Assembly (NCBI RefSeq): GCF_000421145.1
Contig: NZ_ATWH01000002.1
Coordinates: 186,001 to 250,000, forward strand
Length of the DNA: 64,000 nucleotides
From: Glaciibacter superstes DSM 21135
Lineage (GTDB): Bacteria; Actinomycetota; Actinomycetes; Actinomycetales; Microbacteriaceae
Reading direction: 5' to 3'
Shown here piece by piece: positions 49,360 to 60,799 of the stretch (position 1 is the first letter of the stretch; each line of letters starts with the position of its first letter). The notes under the pieces are model-generated. The model saw nothing but the letters and a program-made list of their open reading frames with translations. It did not search any database and was not told the origin of the DNA. The translations under genes were made by a program, and so were the position numbers.

Positions 49360-50760
49360 GTGCCAGAAACGCCCACAGAAGACCAGGGGGCCGAGCGGCG
49401 TCCGCCTCGCCGGGCGACCCGTGGCGAGGCGGAGTATCACAGCGAACTGCCTCCCCACACGTTCGAGAACCTCGCGGCGCACCTGCCTGACAGCCTGAGT
49501 ACCGCCCCCGCCGCCGCATCGACGGTTGTTGATGCCACCGACCACCGTGAGGACTCTCACGCCGCCGGAGTTGACCACCCGGCGCAGCGGCGCGAACGGC
49601 TGGCCGGTAGTGCACTCAGCCACGCTGGCGGCGCGTCCGCATCCGTTTCCCCTGTTCGTCGCGTTGCTGGGCCGACCACGCCGGCGACACACACCGTCGA
49701 GGTACACGTCGCGAGGGCATCCACTGCGGAGCCCCGTATCGCACCGGTTGACACGGCGATGGATGCCGGTGAGACCCATCCGCGTCGCGAGCGTGCACGC
49801 GCGGGCGGCGGAACGCCTGAGTCTGCCTCGATGCTCACGTCTGAACGACTCATCGAGGTGAACCGCACGACTCGGCGCCCGCCGCACGGAGGCTGGAACC
49901 GCTTCGTATACGACGCGACATTTCACCTGGTCAACCTCGGCGACTCCGCCGCAGTGCGCGCGCGCCAGGAGATGGACGAACGCATCCAGCGACAGTTTCT
50001 GGGTGGAACGAGATTCGTGCCGATTCTGACTCGCAAGGGCGGGGTCGGCAAGACGACGGTGACGGCTCTGCTCGGAATGGCCATGGCCGATGCCAGGGAC
50101 GACCGCGTCATCGCCATCGACGCGAATCCCGATCGCGGCACACTTGCCGAGCGTGTGGCCAAGCAAACGAGGTCAACGGTCAGGGATGTCGTCACCGAAG
50201 CCGCGTCGATCGGCGGATTCACTGACTTCTCTGCGCTGGTTTCGCGTGACGAGACCCGCCTCGACGTGCTGGCATCCGACGCCGACCCACTGCTGTCTGA
50301 AGCCTTCGATGAGGACGACTACAACGTCGTCGCCGACCTGGCCGCGCGCTACTACTCCATTGTGCTGACAGACTGCGGAACCGGCATCGTACACTCGGTC
50401 ATGCGGGCCACCCTGCAACGCGCTGATTCGATCGTCGTCGTGTCTGGCGGCAGCGTAGACGAGGCCCGCCTCGCGTCAGAAACCCTCACCTGGCTCGAAG
50501 CCAACGGCTACGACGGGCTGGTCTCGAATGCGATCGTTGCGCTGAACACGGCCACCCAGGGTACCAACCTGGTCAAACTCGAGGAGATCGAGTCGCATTT
50601 CCGCTCGCGTGTGCGAGAGATCGTCCGGATCCCGTACGACCCGCAACTGGCCGCAGGGAGTGTCGTCTCCTGGCAGGACCTGAAACCGATCACTCGCCTT
50701 GCCGCACGCACGCTCGCCGCCCTCGTCGTCGAGGGTCTGCCGACCGAGCGTGGCGCCTGA
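49360..50760 (+). CDS. MinD/ParA-like P-loop ATPase with long disordered N-terminus
   Basis: A 466-residue protein; GTG at 49360, GGAGGA upstream. Residues 1-~165 are low-complexity, rich in Ala, Pro, Arg and Thr. The ATPase half begins with PPHGGWNRFVYDATFHLVNL and carries a deviant Walker A (TRKGGVGKTTVTALLGMAMA), then VIAIDANPDRGTLAERV and VLTDCGTGIVHSVMRATLQR. This resembles the MinD-like ATPases associated with type VII secretion (EspI type) or cell-pole functions in actinobacteria; no ESX genes are near. Cargo unknown. Confidence 0.82.
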   Translation: MPETPTEDQGAERRPPRRATRGEAEYHSELPPHTFENLAAHLPDSLSTAPAAASTVVDATDHREDSHAAGVDHPAQRRERLAGSALSHAGGASASVSPVRRVAGPTTPATHTVEVHVARASTAEPRIAPVDTAMDAGETHPRRERARAGGGTPESASMLTSERLIEVNRTTRRPPHGGWNRFVYDATFHLVNLGDSAAVRARQEMDERIQRQFLGGTRFVPILTRKGGVGKTTVTALLGMAMADARDDRVIAIDANPDRGTLAERVAKQTRSTVRDVVTEAASIGGFTDFSALVSRDETRLDVLASDADPLLSEAFDEDDYNVVADLAARYYSIVLTDCGTGIVHSVMRATLQRADSIVVVSGGSVDEARLASETLTWLEANGYDGLVSNAIVALNTATQGTNLVKLEEIESHFRSRVREIVRIPYDPQLAAGSVVSWQDLKPITRLAARTLAALVVEGLPTERGA

Positions 50761-50807
50761 CCGACACTGTCCGCCTCACCCGCATTCGAACCACTGGGAG
50801 CCCCACT

Positions 50808-51299
50808 GTGCCAGAGCGCCAGATCCGCCTTTTCGGAGACCCCGTCCTGAAGACCGTCTCCGATCCGATCGAGGGCATCGACGATCGTGTGCGCGGCCTC
50901 GTCTGCGATCTCCTCGACAGCGTGCGGCTGCCGGGCCGCGCCGGCGTTGCGGCGTCCCAGATCGGAGTCAATCTGCGCGCGTTCAGCTACAACGTGGACG
51001 ACGAGGTCGGCTACATCATCAACCCGGAGATCATCGAGCTCTCCGGCGAACCAGAGCTCGTCGACGAGGGATGCCTGTCGGTGCCAGGGCTCTGGTACCC
51101 GACCATGCGGCATCCGTTCGCCGTGGCGCGCGGAATCGACCTTGACGGTGAGCCTCTCGAACTGTCGGGAACCGGTGTCATGGCGCAGGCGCTCCAGCAC
51201 GAGACCGACCACTTGAACGGGCTGCTCTACCTCGACCGGCTCGACAAGGAAAGCCGTCGCGCCGCGATGAAGGAGATCAGGGAGTCCGACTGGTTCTGA
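50808..51299 (+). CDS. def: Peptide deformylase
   Basis: A 163-residue protein starting at GTG. The three metal-site motifs are present: RAGVAASQIG (motif 1, with Ser in place of the usual Pro), EGCLSVPG (Cys ligand) and QHETDHLNG (two His ligands and the catalytic Glu). It removes the formyl group from nascent proteins. Its length and SVPGLWYPTMRHPFAVARGI region match actinobacterial Def. It lies 47 bases after the MinD-like gene. Confidence 0.95.
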   Translation: MPERQIRLFGDPVLKTVSDPIEGIDDRVRGLVCDLLDSVRLPGRAGVAASQIGVNLRAFSYNVDDEVGYIINPEIIELSGEPELVDEGCLSVPGLWYPTMRHPFAVARGIDLDGEPLELSGTGVMAQALQHETDHLNGLLYLDRLDKESRRAAMKEIRESDWF

Positions 51300-51324
51300 G
51301 GCTAGACGGAAGGTGCCGGAGCAG

Positions 51325-51969
51325 TCAGTCACCAGCCGAGAGTGCAGTTTTGAACGAGGCGACATCCAACGCGGGTAGCGGAAGTGCTGGCCGGTCGCTG
51401 GCACGGAGTCCGTCGAGCATGAGCGCCAGATACCGTCGCCACAGGTCGGGACGTGCATTGCTCATTCGGTAGACACTGTTGAGCATTGCGAAGATCGGGC
51501 CGATGTCCGTGACGGTTACTCCCTCGCGGAGAACTCCAGCTTGACTGGCCCGGTCAAACAATGGAGAGAGAACGGCGACGAGTTTCTCAGCGATGGGCTC
51601 GTTGGGTCCGAAGCCGTCGTGTCCGAGGAATGTCTCACACAAACCGCGATCCTGCGCCTGATTTGCCGCAGTGACCTCAAAGAAGGACACGATTGCTACC
51701 CACGGGTCTTCGATCTCCAGCGCTGTTTGCGCGTCGGCTAGGGCGGAATCGATCGCCGCGTCGTACAAGGTCTCGACGATCTCTTTCTTGCTGGCGAAGT
51801 TTCGATAGACCGTGCCGACCCCGATTCCCGCGTGCTTGGCAATGTCCTCCAGCGTTGCAGAAAGGCCCTGCCGCGCAAACACCTCACGCGCCGCCTGCAC
51901 AAGACGTTCATTATTCAGGGCCGCGTCTCTCCGCTTCGGGCGCACGAGGTGTTCGTCGATAGGCATCAA
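51325..51969 (-). CDS. TetR-family transcriptional regulator
   Basis: A 214-residue protein, ATG at 51969 or the next codon. The N-terminal TetR helix-turn-helix is clear: RLVQAAREVFARQGLSATLE followed by DIAKHAGIGVGTVYRNFASK. The C-terminal ligand domain (PWVAIVSFFEVTAANQAQDR; LCETFLGHDG) follows the SCO-type TetR_C pattern. It lies downstream of fadD on the same strand, with a hairpin between them. Confidence 0.92.
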   Translation of the reverse strand: MMPIDEHLVRPKRRDAALNNERLVQAAREVFARQGLSATLEDIAKHAGIGVGTVYRNFASKKEIVETLYDAAIDSALADAQTALEIEDPWVAIVSFFEVTAANQAQDRGLCETFLGHDGFGPNEPIAEKLVAVLSPLFDRASQAGVLREGVTVTDIGPIFAMLNSVYRMSNARPDLWRRYLALMLDGLRASDRPALPLPALDVASFKTALSAGD

Positions 51970-52013
51970 TCCATTATCGTCTCCGATGGGTCACCCCCGT
52001 CAGGTCCTCAACC

Positions 52014-52031
52014 GCCGACGGAAACGTCGGC
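52014..52031 (-). terminator. Hairpin between fadD and the tetR-like gene
   Basis: GCCGACG-GAAA-CGTCGGC, a perfect 7-bp stem with a four-base loop, 36 bases beyond the fadD stop on the minus strand. It is a plausible terminator or attenuator separating fadD from the downstream tetR-like gene. Confidence 0.55.
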
Positions 52032-52066
52032 TAATGGGCTCTCGCAGAGGCGCGCACCTGCTCGGC

Positions 52067-53905
52067 CTAGTCGCGGATGGTCGAGAACCCTTCAGTGATC
52101 GGTGCACCGGCGTAGAGGCCCTGAATGGTCTCATCGAAGTCACGCAGGATGATGTTCCGTTTGATGCTCAGCTTCGGCGTCAGGTGTCCGCTCGCCTCAG
52201 TCAGCTCAGACGGGAGGATCACAAACTTGCGAATCGACTCGGCACGCGACACGCGGTCGTTCGCGAGGTCGACCGCGCGCTGGACTTCCGCAAGCACAGC
52301 GGGGTTGACAGCTGCCTGCGCGAGCGACATGCCGGCATCCTCGCTGTTGTTGTTCAACCACACCGGAAGCATCTCGGGGTCGAGCGTGATCAGGGCGCCG
52401 ATGAACGGTTTCTGATCGCCGACCACCACCACCTGGCCGATGAGAGGATTCGACCGGATCGGGTCCTCGAGTGCGGCCGGAGCGACGTTCTTGCCGCCGG
52501 CCGTCACGATGATCTCCTTCTTGCGACCGGTGATGGTCAGGAAACCGTCAGCGTCGAAGTCGCCGATGTCGCCGGTCTTGAACCAGCCCTCATCATCGAA
52601 CGCTTCCGCGGTCGCCTGCGGGTTCTTCCAGTACTCCTTGAAGATGTTCACGCCCTTGACCTCGACCTCGCCGTCGTCGATCACCCGAACAGAGACACCG
52701 GGGAGAGGGGGGCCGACAGTGCCGATCTTCGACTTGGTGGCGAGGTTCACGGTCGCAGGGGCGGTCGACTCTGTGAGGCCGTAGCCCTCCAGGATTACAA
52801 TGCCGAGGCTGTGGAAGAAGTGCCCGAGGTATTCGCCGAGCGGTGCGGAACCGGAGACCGCGTACTTGACGTTGCCGCCCATCGCCGCCCTCAGCTTGCT
52901 GTAGACTAGACGATCGAACAGGGCGAACTTGATTTTCGACATGAGTGGGATGGGCTCGCCGACAGCCAGGGCCTTGGAGTGCTCGACGGCGAGGTGCGCG
53001 GCCGCACGGAAGATCTTGCCCTTGCCCCCTGCTTCAGCCTTCTGCTCCGAGGAGTTGTACACCTTCTCGAACACGCGGGGAACCGCGAGTAGGAACGTCG
53101 GCTTGAAGCTGCCGAGTGAGGGGAGCAGTTGTTTGGTGTCGGGCTGGTGCCCGACCCGCACACCGGCATCGATGCACAGCACCGTGATGAACCGGGCGAA
53201 GACGTGGGCGGTCGTGATGAAAAGCAGAGTTGAAGCGCCGTGCTCGTCTTCGAGCACCTCCTTCAACGCGACCTTCGCGTTGCGGCTCGTCTCGAGGAAG
53301 TTGGCGTGCGTGAGCACACACCCCTTCGGCTTGCCCGTCGAACCTGAGGTGTAGATCAGGGTCGCGATGTCGTCTCCGACCGCGAGGTTGCGGCGGCGCT
53401 CGATCTCCTCGTCGTCGACGCCGACGCCGCCGGCGACGAGCTTGTCGAGGTCGCCGAGGTCAATCTGCCAGACGCTCTGGATGTCTGGAAGCTCCGGGTG
53501 CACCTCGTCAAAACGCGCGAAGTGGTCAGCGGTCTCCACGATGACGGCCATGGCGCCTGCATCACTCAGGTTCCACTGCACCTGGCTGGGTGAACTGGTC
53601 TCGTAGACCGGAACCAGCACGGCTCCGGCGAACCAGGTCGCGAAGTCGATCAGGGTCCACTCGTAGCGGGTCTTGCAGACGAGGCCGATCTTGTCGCCGG
53701 GCTGGATGCCGGCGGCAACGAGGCCCTTCGCGAGGGCGAGGACCTGGGCGTGGAACTCGGCCGTGGTGACCGGAACCCAGCCACCATCCTTCGGCAGTGA
53801 GAACAGCACCAGTTCCGGCGTCGCGGCGAGCCGGTCGATCAGCAAATCGGTGATGTTGGCCTGCGGGGCAGCGGGCACGATTGCGGGTACATCGAACTGT
53901 TTCAC
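52067..53905 (-). CDS. Long-chain fatty-acid-CoA ligase (FadD15-like)
   Basis: The GTG at 53905 with AAGGAG upstream gives VKQFDVPAIVPAAPQANITD, 612 residues; an in-frame ATG at 53941 adds 12. AMP-binding signatures: LIYTSGSTGKPKGCVLTHAN (P-loop), LEGYGLTESTAPATVN (A5), WFKTGDIGDFDADGFLTITG-RKKEIIVTAGGKNVAP (A7-A8). It activates fatty acids with ATP and CoA, feeding beta-oxidation or lipid synthesis. It lies next to ROK glucokinase and plsC, an arrangement seen in actinobacteria. Confidence 0.93.
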   Translation of the reverse strand: MKQFDVPAIVPAAPQANITDLLIDRLAATPELVLFSLPKDGGWVPVTTAEFHAQVLALAKGLVAAGIQPGDKIGLVCKTRYEWTLIDFATWFAGAVLVPVYETSSPSQVQWNLSDAGAMAVIVETADHFARFDEVHPELPDIQSVWQIDLGDLDKLVAGGVGVDDEEIERRRNLAVGDDIATLIYTSGSTGKPKGCVLTHANFLETSRNAKVALKEVLEDEHGASTLLFITTAHVFARFITVLCIDAGVRVGHQPDTKQLLPSLGSFKPTFLLAVPRVFEKVYNSSEQKAEAGGKGKIFRAAAHLAVEHSKALAVGEPIPLMSKIKFALFDRLVYSKLRAAMGGNVKYAVSGSAPLGEYLGHFFHSLGIVILEGYGLTESTAPATVNLATKSKIGTVGPPLPGVSVRVIDDGEVEVKGVNIFKEYWKNPQATAEAFDDEGWFKTGDIGDFDADGFLTITGRKKEIIVTAGGKNVAPAALEDPIRSNPLIGQVVVVGDQKPFIGALITLDPEMLPVWLNNNSEDAGMSLAQAAVNPAVLAEVQRAVDLANDRVSRAESIRKFVILPSELTEASGHLTPKLSIKRNIILRDFDETIQGLYAGAPITEGFSTIRD

Positions 53906-54085
53906 GGCAACTCCTTCGGTACCGGTCGGGCGTGATCCCACTCTATCCGCGAGGTGTTCGCAAACGCTGACCCGGCGTCAAACTGGTAAGTACACTCTAG
54001 ATGGTGAATCGTGGCGGAACCCTGCCGCCCGGCCGCGCGTCCTCCCGACTTCCACGCGACTTCCCGACGACCGAAAGGCGCTGCC

Positions 54086-55036
54086 GTGCACGCTATTGGA
54101 ATTGACATCGGTGGAACCAAGATCGCAGGGGCACTCGTCGATGAACTGGGAACCATCATTCGCGCTGATCGCGTGCCGAGCCCGGCAGGCGACCCCCGCG
54201 AGATCGAAGACGCCGTCGTAGCGATGATCTCCGGTCTTGCCGCTGGGACGGATGTCTGCGGTGCTGGTGTGGCCGCCGCGGGTTTCATCGACGCCGCGCA
54301 GTCGACGGTCTACTACGCCCCCAACATCAACTGGCGTAACGAGCCGTTCCGGGACAAGCTCGAGTCGCGGCTCAACATCCCGGTGATCATTGAGAACGAT
54401 GCCAACGCCGCCGGCTGGGCAGAGTTCCGTTACGGTGCAGGTCGCCTGTTCAGCGACATGGTGACCCTGACGATCGGCACCGGGGTCGGCGGGGCCATCG
54501 TCGCGAACGACCGTCTGTTCCGCGGCGGCTTCGGCGCCGGCGCCGAGCTCGGCCACCTTCGGCTGGTTCCGGACGGTCTGCCGTGTGGGTGCGGCGCTCG
54601 GGGATGTATTGAGCAGTATGGTTCTGGCCGGGCACTGCTGCGGATCGCAGGCGAGCTGGCGGATGCTGGTGGAATCGGACGAGGGATCGCTCTCGTCCGC
54701 GAGCAGAACGGTTCGTTGACCGGCACGGATGTCGCGAAGCTCCTGGCAGAGGGTGACGGTGGTGCCCTGGCTGCGCTCCGGCAACTGGGCACGGCACTTG
54801 GACAGGCTTGCGCCAGTCTCGGTGCCGTCCTCGATCCCCAGATCTTTGTGTTCGGCGGGGGAGTGGCCGCTGCCGGCGACCTGCTGATCGAGCCGATCCG
54901 TTCCGCCTACCTTGAGCACCTTCCGGCACGAGGCTTCCATCCAGAAGCAGCATTCGCCGTCGCCGAACTCGTCAATGATGCAGGCGTGGTTGGCGCGGCA
55001 GATCTGGCTCGCCTGCATGCCACCGGCGGAAACTGA
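54086..55036 (+). CDS. glk: ROK-family glucokinase
   Basis: The GTG at 54086 (GAAAGG upstream) gives HAIGIDIGGTKIAGALVDEL, 316 residues; the longer frame from 54011 is rejected. The ROK core is complete: phosphate-binding DIGGTK, ENDANAAGWAEFRYGAGR, and the zinc motif CGCGARGCIEQYGSG. It phosphorylates glucose at C6. The zinc motif and length match actinobacterial glucokinase rather than NagC-type repressors. Confidence 0.92.
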   Translation: MHAIGIDIGGTKIAGALVDELGTIIRADRVPSPAGDPREIEDAVVAMISGLAAGTDVCGAGVAAAGFIDAAQSTVYYAPNINWRNEPFRDKLESRLNIPVIIENDANAAGWAEFRYGAGRLFSDMVTLTIGTGVGGAIVANDRLFRGGFGAGAELGHLRLVPDGLPCGCGARGCIEQYGSGRALLRIAGELADAGGIGRGIALVREQNGSLTGTDVAKLLAEGDGGALAALRQLGTALGQACASLGAVLDPQIFVFGGGVAAAGDLLIEPIRSAYLEHLPARGFHPEAAFAVAELVNDAGVVGAADLARLHATGGN

Positions 55037-55072
55037 CCGGCGGTAGGCTGGATTTTTGAACGGAGGCACGAA

Positions 55073-55762
55073 TTGTTCTATTGGTTCATGAAGAACATCG
55101 TCGTCGGCCCGTTGCTGCTCGGAATTTTCCGGCCGTGGGTGGTCGGCCTCGAGAACATCCCGAAGACGGGCGGGGTCATTCTCGCCAGTAACCACCTGTC
55201 GTTCATCGACTCCGTGTTCTTACCCCTTGTCGTTCCGCGCCGGGTGGCGTTCCTGGCCAAGAGCGAGTACTTCACCGGCACCGGCCTCAAAGGCTGGGCG
55301 ACGAGACAGTTCTTCAAGGCCACCGGACAGATACCGATCGACCGATCTGGCGGCAAGGCGTCAGAGGACTCTCTCAACACCGGTCTCCGGGTTCTCGGGT
55401 CGGGTGACGTGCTCGGAATCTATCCGGAAGGCACGCGCAGCCCAGACGCGAAGATGTACCGCGGCAGAACCGGCGTCGCCAGGATGGTGCTCGAGTCCGG
55501 CGTGCCTATCGTGCCGGTCGCGATGATCGACACCGAGAAAGCGATGCCGACCGGCACCCGTATTCCGAAGATTCGCAGGATCGGCATCGTCATCGGAGAG
55601 CCCCTCGATTTCAGCCGTTTCGAGGGCATGGAGTCTGACCGGTTCGTGTTGCGTTCTGTGACGGACGAGCTGATGTACGAACTCCGGAAATTGAGCGACC
55701 AGGAATATGTCGACGTGTATGCGACTTCGGTCAAGGAGAAGCGCGCGAGTCTTTCGCGATAA
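55073..55762 (+). CDS. plsC: 1-acyl-glycerol-3-phosphate acyltransferase (PlsC-like)
   Basis: A 229-residue protein with TTG start at 55073, GGAGGC upstream. The acyltransferase motifs are NHLSFIDS (H-x4-D, motif I) and GIYPEGTRSPDAKMYRGRTG (motif III); VPIVPVAMIDTEKAMPTGTR is motif IV. It adds the second acyl chain in phosphatidic acid synthesis at the membrane. Lies between glk and the DAHP synthase gene; a sequence of this type commonly precedes aroG in actinobacteria. Confidence 0.92.
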   Translation: MFYWFMKNIVVGPLLLGIFRPWVVGLENIPKTGGVILASNHLSFIDSVFLPLVVPRRVAFLAKSEYFTGTGLKGWATRQFFKATGQIPIDRSGGKASEDSLNTGLRVLGSGDVLGIYPEGTRSPDAKMYRGRTGVARMVLESGVPIVPVAMIDTEKAMPTGTRIPKIRRIGIVIGEPLDFSRFEGMESDRFVLRSVTDELMYELRKLSDQEYVDVYATSVKEKRASLSR

Positions 55763-55853
55763 GCTGCGACAGCCGTCTCGCTGATGACCGGCACCTCCAC
55801 CCCCGCATACCGGCCACGTTCTCGTGCGCCGCAGAGAGAAAACAGGATAGTCC

Positions 55854-57224
55854 GTGGTACACCCCACCGAACCAGTCGTATTGGCAGATGACTCTGTGAT
55901 CGCTGGTCTGGACTATTGGCGCACACTCGACATCAAGCAGCAGCCGGCCTGGCCGGACGCTGATGCCGTCGCCGCGGCATCCGCTGAACTCGCCACTCTG
56001 CCGCCTCTGGTCTTCGCTGGCGAGGTCGACATTCTGCGCACCAGGCTTGCCGAGGCAGCACGGGGAGAAGCTTTCCTGCTGCAGGGCGGAGACTGCGCAG
56101 AGACCTTCAGCGGCGCGACCGCCGATCAGATCCGCAATCGAGTCAAGACCGTGCTGCAAATGGCCGTTGTGCTCACCTACGGCGCGTCGATGCCGGTCGT
56201 GAAGATGGGCAGGATGGCCGGGCAGTTCGCCAAGCCACGCTCGAGCGATTTCGAGACGCGCGGCGACGTCACTCTGCCCGCGTACCGCGGCGATATCGTA
56301 AACGGCTTCGACTTCACCCCACAATCTCGTGAAGCGGACCCGGCCAGGCTGGTGCGCGGCTACCACACGGCCGCATCCACCCTGAACCTCATCCGGGCGT
56401 TCACGCAGGGCGGTTTTGCCGACCTCCGGCAGGTGCACAGCTGGAACCAGGGCTTTGCCGCCAACCCGGCCAACCAGCGTTACGAGAAGCTGGCGAAAGA
56501 GATCGACCGCGCGATCAAGTTCATGATCGCTTGTGGCGCCGACTTCGACGCTATGAAGCGCACAGAGTTCTACACCAGCCACGAGGGCCTCCTCATGGAC
56601 TACGAGCGGCCGATGACGCGCATCGATTCCCGTACAGGTACGCCGTACAACACCAGCGCGCACTTCATCTGGATCGGCGAGCGCACCAGGCAGCTGGATG
56701 GCGCGCACGTCGACTTCCTGTCTCGGGTGCGCAACCCGATCGGCGTAAAGCTCGGCCCGTCGACGACGGCGGACGACATGCTGCGGCTGGTTGACCTGCT
56801 CGACCCCGACCGTGAGCCAGGGCGACTGACGTTCATCACGCGCATGGGTGCAGGCAAGATCCGGGATGCCCTTCCTCCGCTTCTCGAGGCGATCAAGGGC
56901 AGCGACGCGACCCCGTTGTGGGTGACAGACCCGATGCACGGCAACGGGCTCACCACTCCGACGGGATACAAGACGCGTCGCTTCGACGACGTCGTCGACG
57001 AGGTCAAGGGATTCTTCGAAGCGCACCGTGCCGTCGGCACTCATCCGGGTGGCATCCACGTGGAGTTGACCGGTGACGACGTCACCGAGTGCCTCGGTGG
57101 CTCAGAGCACATCGACGAGGCGACCCTCGCCACGCGCTACGAGTCGCTTTGCGACCCGCGACTGAACCACATGCAGTCGCTCGAACTCGCGTTCCTGGTC
57201 GCGGAAGAACTCGCCGCCCGCTAG
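55854..57224 (+). CDS. aroG: Class II 3-deoxy-7-phosphoheptulonate (DAHP) synthase
   Basis: A 456-residue protein starting at GTG. Plant-type (class II) signatures: GEAFLLQGGDCAETFSGATA, VVKMGRMAGQFAKPRSSDFE, THPGGIHVELTGDDVTECLG. It condenses phosphoenolpyruvate and erythrose 4-phosphate, the first shikimate step. Convergent with the kinase gene downstream; a 14-base hairpin (GTCCG-CTCG-CGGAC, 57239-57252) lies between them. In Mycobacterium tuberculosis aroG is likewise near pknL. Confidence 0.95.
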   Translation: MVHPTEPVVLADDSVIAGLDYWRTLDIKQQPAWPDADAVAAASAELATLPPLVFAGEVDILRTRLAEAARGEAFLLQGGDCAETFSGATADQIRNRVKTVLQMAVVLTYGASMPVVKMGRMAGQFAKPRSSDFETRGDVTLPAYRGDIVNGFDFTPQSREADPARLVRGYHTAASTLNLIRAFTQGGFADLRQVHSWNQGFAANPANQRYEKLAKEIDRAIKFMIACGADFDAMKRTEFYTSHEGLLMDYERPMTRIDSRTGTPYNTSAHFIWIGERTRQLDGAHVDFLSRVRNPIGVKLGPSTTADDMLRLVDLLDPDREPGRLTFITRMGAGKIRDALPPLLEAIKGSDATPLWVTDPMHGNGLTTPTGYKTRRFDDVVDEVKGFFEAHRAVGTHPGGIHVELTGDDVTECLGGSEHIDEATLATRYESLCDPRLNHMQSLELAFLVAEELAAR

Positions 57225-57238
57225 CGAGCCCGCGCTTC

Positions 57239-57252
57239 GTCCGCTCGCGGAC
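57239..57252. terminator. Small hairpin between aroG and the kinase gene
   Basis: GTCCG-CTCG-CGGAC, a 5-bp stem with a four-base loop, 14 bases past the aroG stop in the 75-base gap between convergent genes. Short and without T-run, so only a weak candidate. Confidence 0.3.
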
Positions 57253-57299
57253 CGCACGCCTGCACGACCCCACCGGGCTGAGGCACGGAGCACTCGAGG

Positions 57300-59219
<1,920 letters not shown>

Positions 59220-59310
59220 CCGTTGAGTCTATGGAAGCGAGGGGCGAACTCCCCGCTAAAACACCGTGAACGCTGCATTCTTCGCGGTAAGTTCACCCGG
59301 GTATGCCGGG

Positions 59311-60609
59311 TCAGAGCTCGAGGAGCCACGCCCTGGCCGATGCTTCCCATTTTGCATAGTGATCAGGAAATGCAGAGATCTGCACCGCCTGGGCCGCCTG
59401 GGTCACCGTCAGCGACTCCCAGCCGTTGATGTCGAGCAGTCCACGGGTGACTCCGGCGTTCGGATTGCCGGCACCGCCGAAGAAGGCGAGGCTTGATCGA
59501 ACCGGGTCCATGACCTGTTCTGGGGAGCCCCAACCGGCGCTCGGTCGCTGCTGGAACAGCCCGAGTGAATCACGATCTCCATAATCGACGTTCCGCAGGC
59601 CAGATTCCTGTGCGGCTGCGGCGAGGGCGACCACGAGGCCAAAGTCGCTCACACTGGCCGAGCGGCCGACCGAGACGATGATGGCGGCGTTCTGGCGCAT
59701 CTCGTCGGTCATCAGCGTGATCTCCTGGGTGACGGATGCCGGCGTCACCGGAACCGCAACAGGTGCACTACCCGGTATCGCGAGTACCTGGCCCGGATAG
59801 ATGATGCTCGAAGCAATGAGCCCGTTGGCATCCAGGAGCGACGTGGTCGATACGCCGAGCGCCGCTGCGATGCCGCTGATGGTATCTCCGGCCGCGATCG
59901 TGTGGGTTGCCGTTGCCGGCGGTGCTTCGGGTGCTGGAGCCGGTGCCGATGGCACCGTGCCTGCCGCGGCATCCGGAATCACGATCGTCTGCCCGGGGAA
60001 GATCACACTGCTGCCGTCGAGTCCGTTGGCAGAGAACACGGCATCGGTCGACGATCTGTAGGTCGCTGCGATGCCGCTGATGGTGTCTCCGCTGGCAACG
60101 ATATGTGTCTGGCCTGCCGGAGCAGGGGCCGGCGCGGGGGTCGGTGAGGGGGCAGGTGCGGGTACGGGCGCCGGAACATCGGCTGCGAGCGCCAGAACCT
60201 GGCCCGGGAAGATCAGGGCAGAGGCGTTCAGGCCGTTGGCGGCCAGAACGGTCGCCGTGGACAATCCGAATCGTTCCGCGATCTGGCTGACGGTGTCTCC
60301 CTCGGCCACGGTGTAGTGGCTCGGGGCGATTTCAGCGGCGAGAGTTGTTTCAGACGAGAGAGCCGTGGTGGTGGAGGTGAGTGCGCCATCACCCAGGACG
60401 AGGTGTGGCTGCATTGGCCGGTTCTGTGGGCCGCGTTCACTCAGTGTTGTTGCGCCTGCGGGTGCCGTGGTGTTCACGGTCATCGCGATCACGCTGACAA
60501 GAACGAGCGGGGCGCTCACGAGGAGTCCGCGGCCGATCATGAGTGAACTTCGGTGGGCGCCTCTGGGCGCACAAGCGGGCTGGATGCGAGTGATATCTGC
60601 AGTATGCAA
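59311..60609 (-). CDS. LysM-repeat cell-wall protein with C-terminal hydrolase-like domain
   Basis: The TTG start at 60609 follows GGAGG by seven bases; 432 residues. A signal-peptide-like segment near residues 24-48 (LMIGRGLLVSAPLVLVSVIA) is followed by three LysM repeats (each HY/HI.VA.GDT.S.IA..., about residues 98-140, 165-210, 235-280) split by Pro/Ala linkers. The C-terminal ~150 residues (ALAAAAQESGLRNVDYGDRD, SLGLFQQRPSAGWGSPEQVM) resemble a lysozyme-like peptidoglycan domain. Likely exported and wall-bound, next to the PASTA kinase. Confidence 0.88.
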   Translation of the reverse strand: MHTADITRIQPACAPRGAHRSSLMIGRGLLVSAPLVLVSVIAMTVNTTAPAGATTLSERGPQNRPMQPHLVLGDGALTSTTTALSSETTLAAEIAPSHYTVAEGDTVSQIAERFGLSTATVLAANGLNASALIFPGQVLALAADVPAPVPAPAPSPTPAPAPAPAGQTHIVASGDTISGIAATYRSSTDAVFSANGLDGSSVIFPGQTIVIPDAAAGTVPSAPAPAPEAPPATATHTIAAGDTISGIAAALGVSTTSLLDANGLIASSIIYPGQVLAIPGSAPVAVPVTPASVTQEITLMTDEMRQNAAIIVSVGRSASVSDFGLVVALAAAAQESGLRNVDYGDRDSLGLFQQRPSAGWGSPEQVMDPVRSSLAFFGGAGNPNAGVTRGLLDINGWESLTVTQAAQAVQISAFPDHYAKWEASARAWLLEL

Positions 60610-60629
60610 CGGGAAACCTCCGTCGGTGT

Positions 60630-60643
60630 GCGTTGATCAACGC
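60630..60643. promoter_or_regulatory. Perfect palindrome upstream of the LysM gene
   Basis: GCGTTGATCAACGC is fully symmetric and sits about 20 bases upstream of the LysM start codon in the divergent gap to the Rv2175c-like gene. The regulator is unknown. The rest of the 190-base gap shows no further clear motif. Confidence 0.4.
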
Positions 60644-60799
60644 GGTCACAGGCAACGCTGTCACACCGCGGTAAGGGAGTCAACCAGTCTGACTGGAGTG
60701 AACAAAGTGATGTGAGTGGCATGCGCGCCGGGGGCGACGGGTCGGCCGGTTATCTGAGCGAGGTTGGTGCGTTTTTGGGATTCATGGCACTCTTAACCC

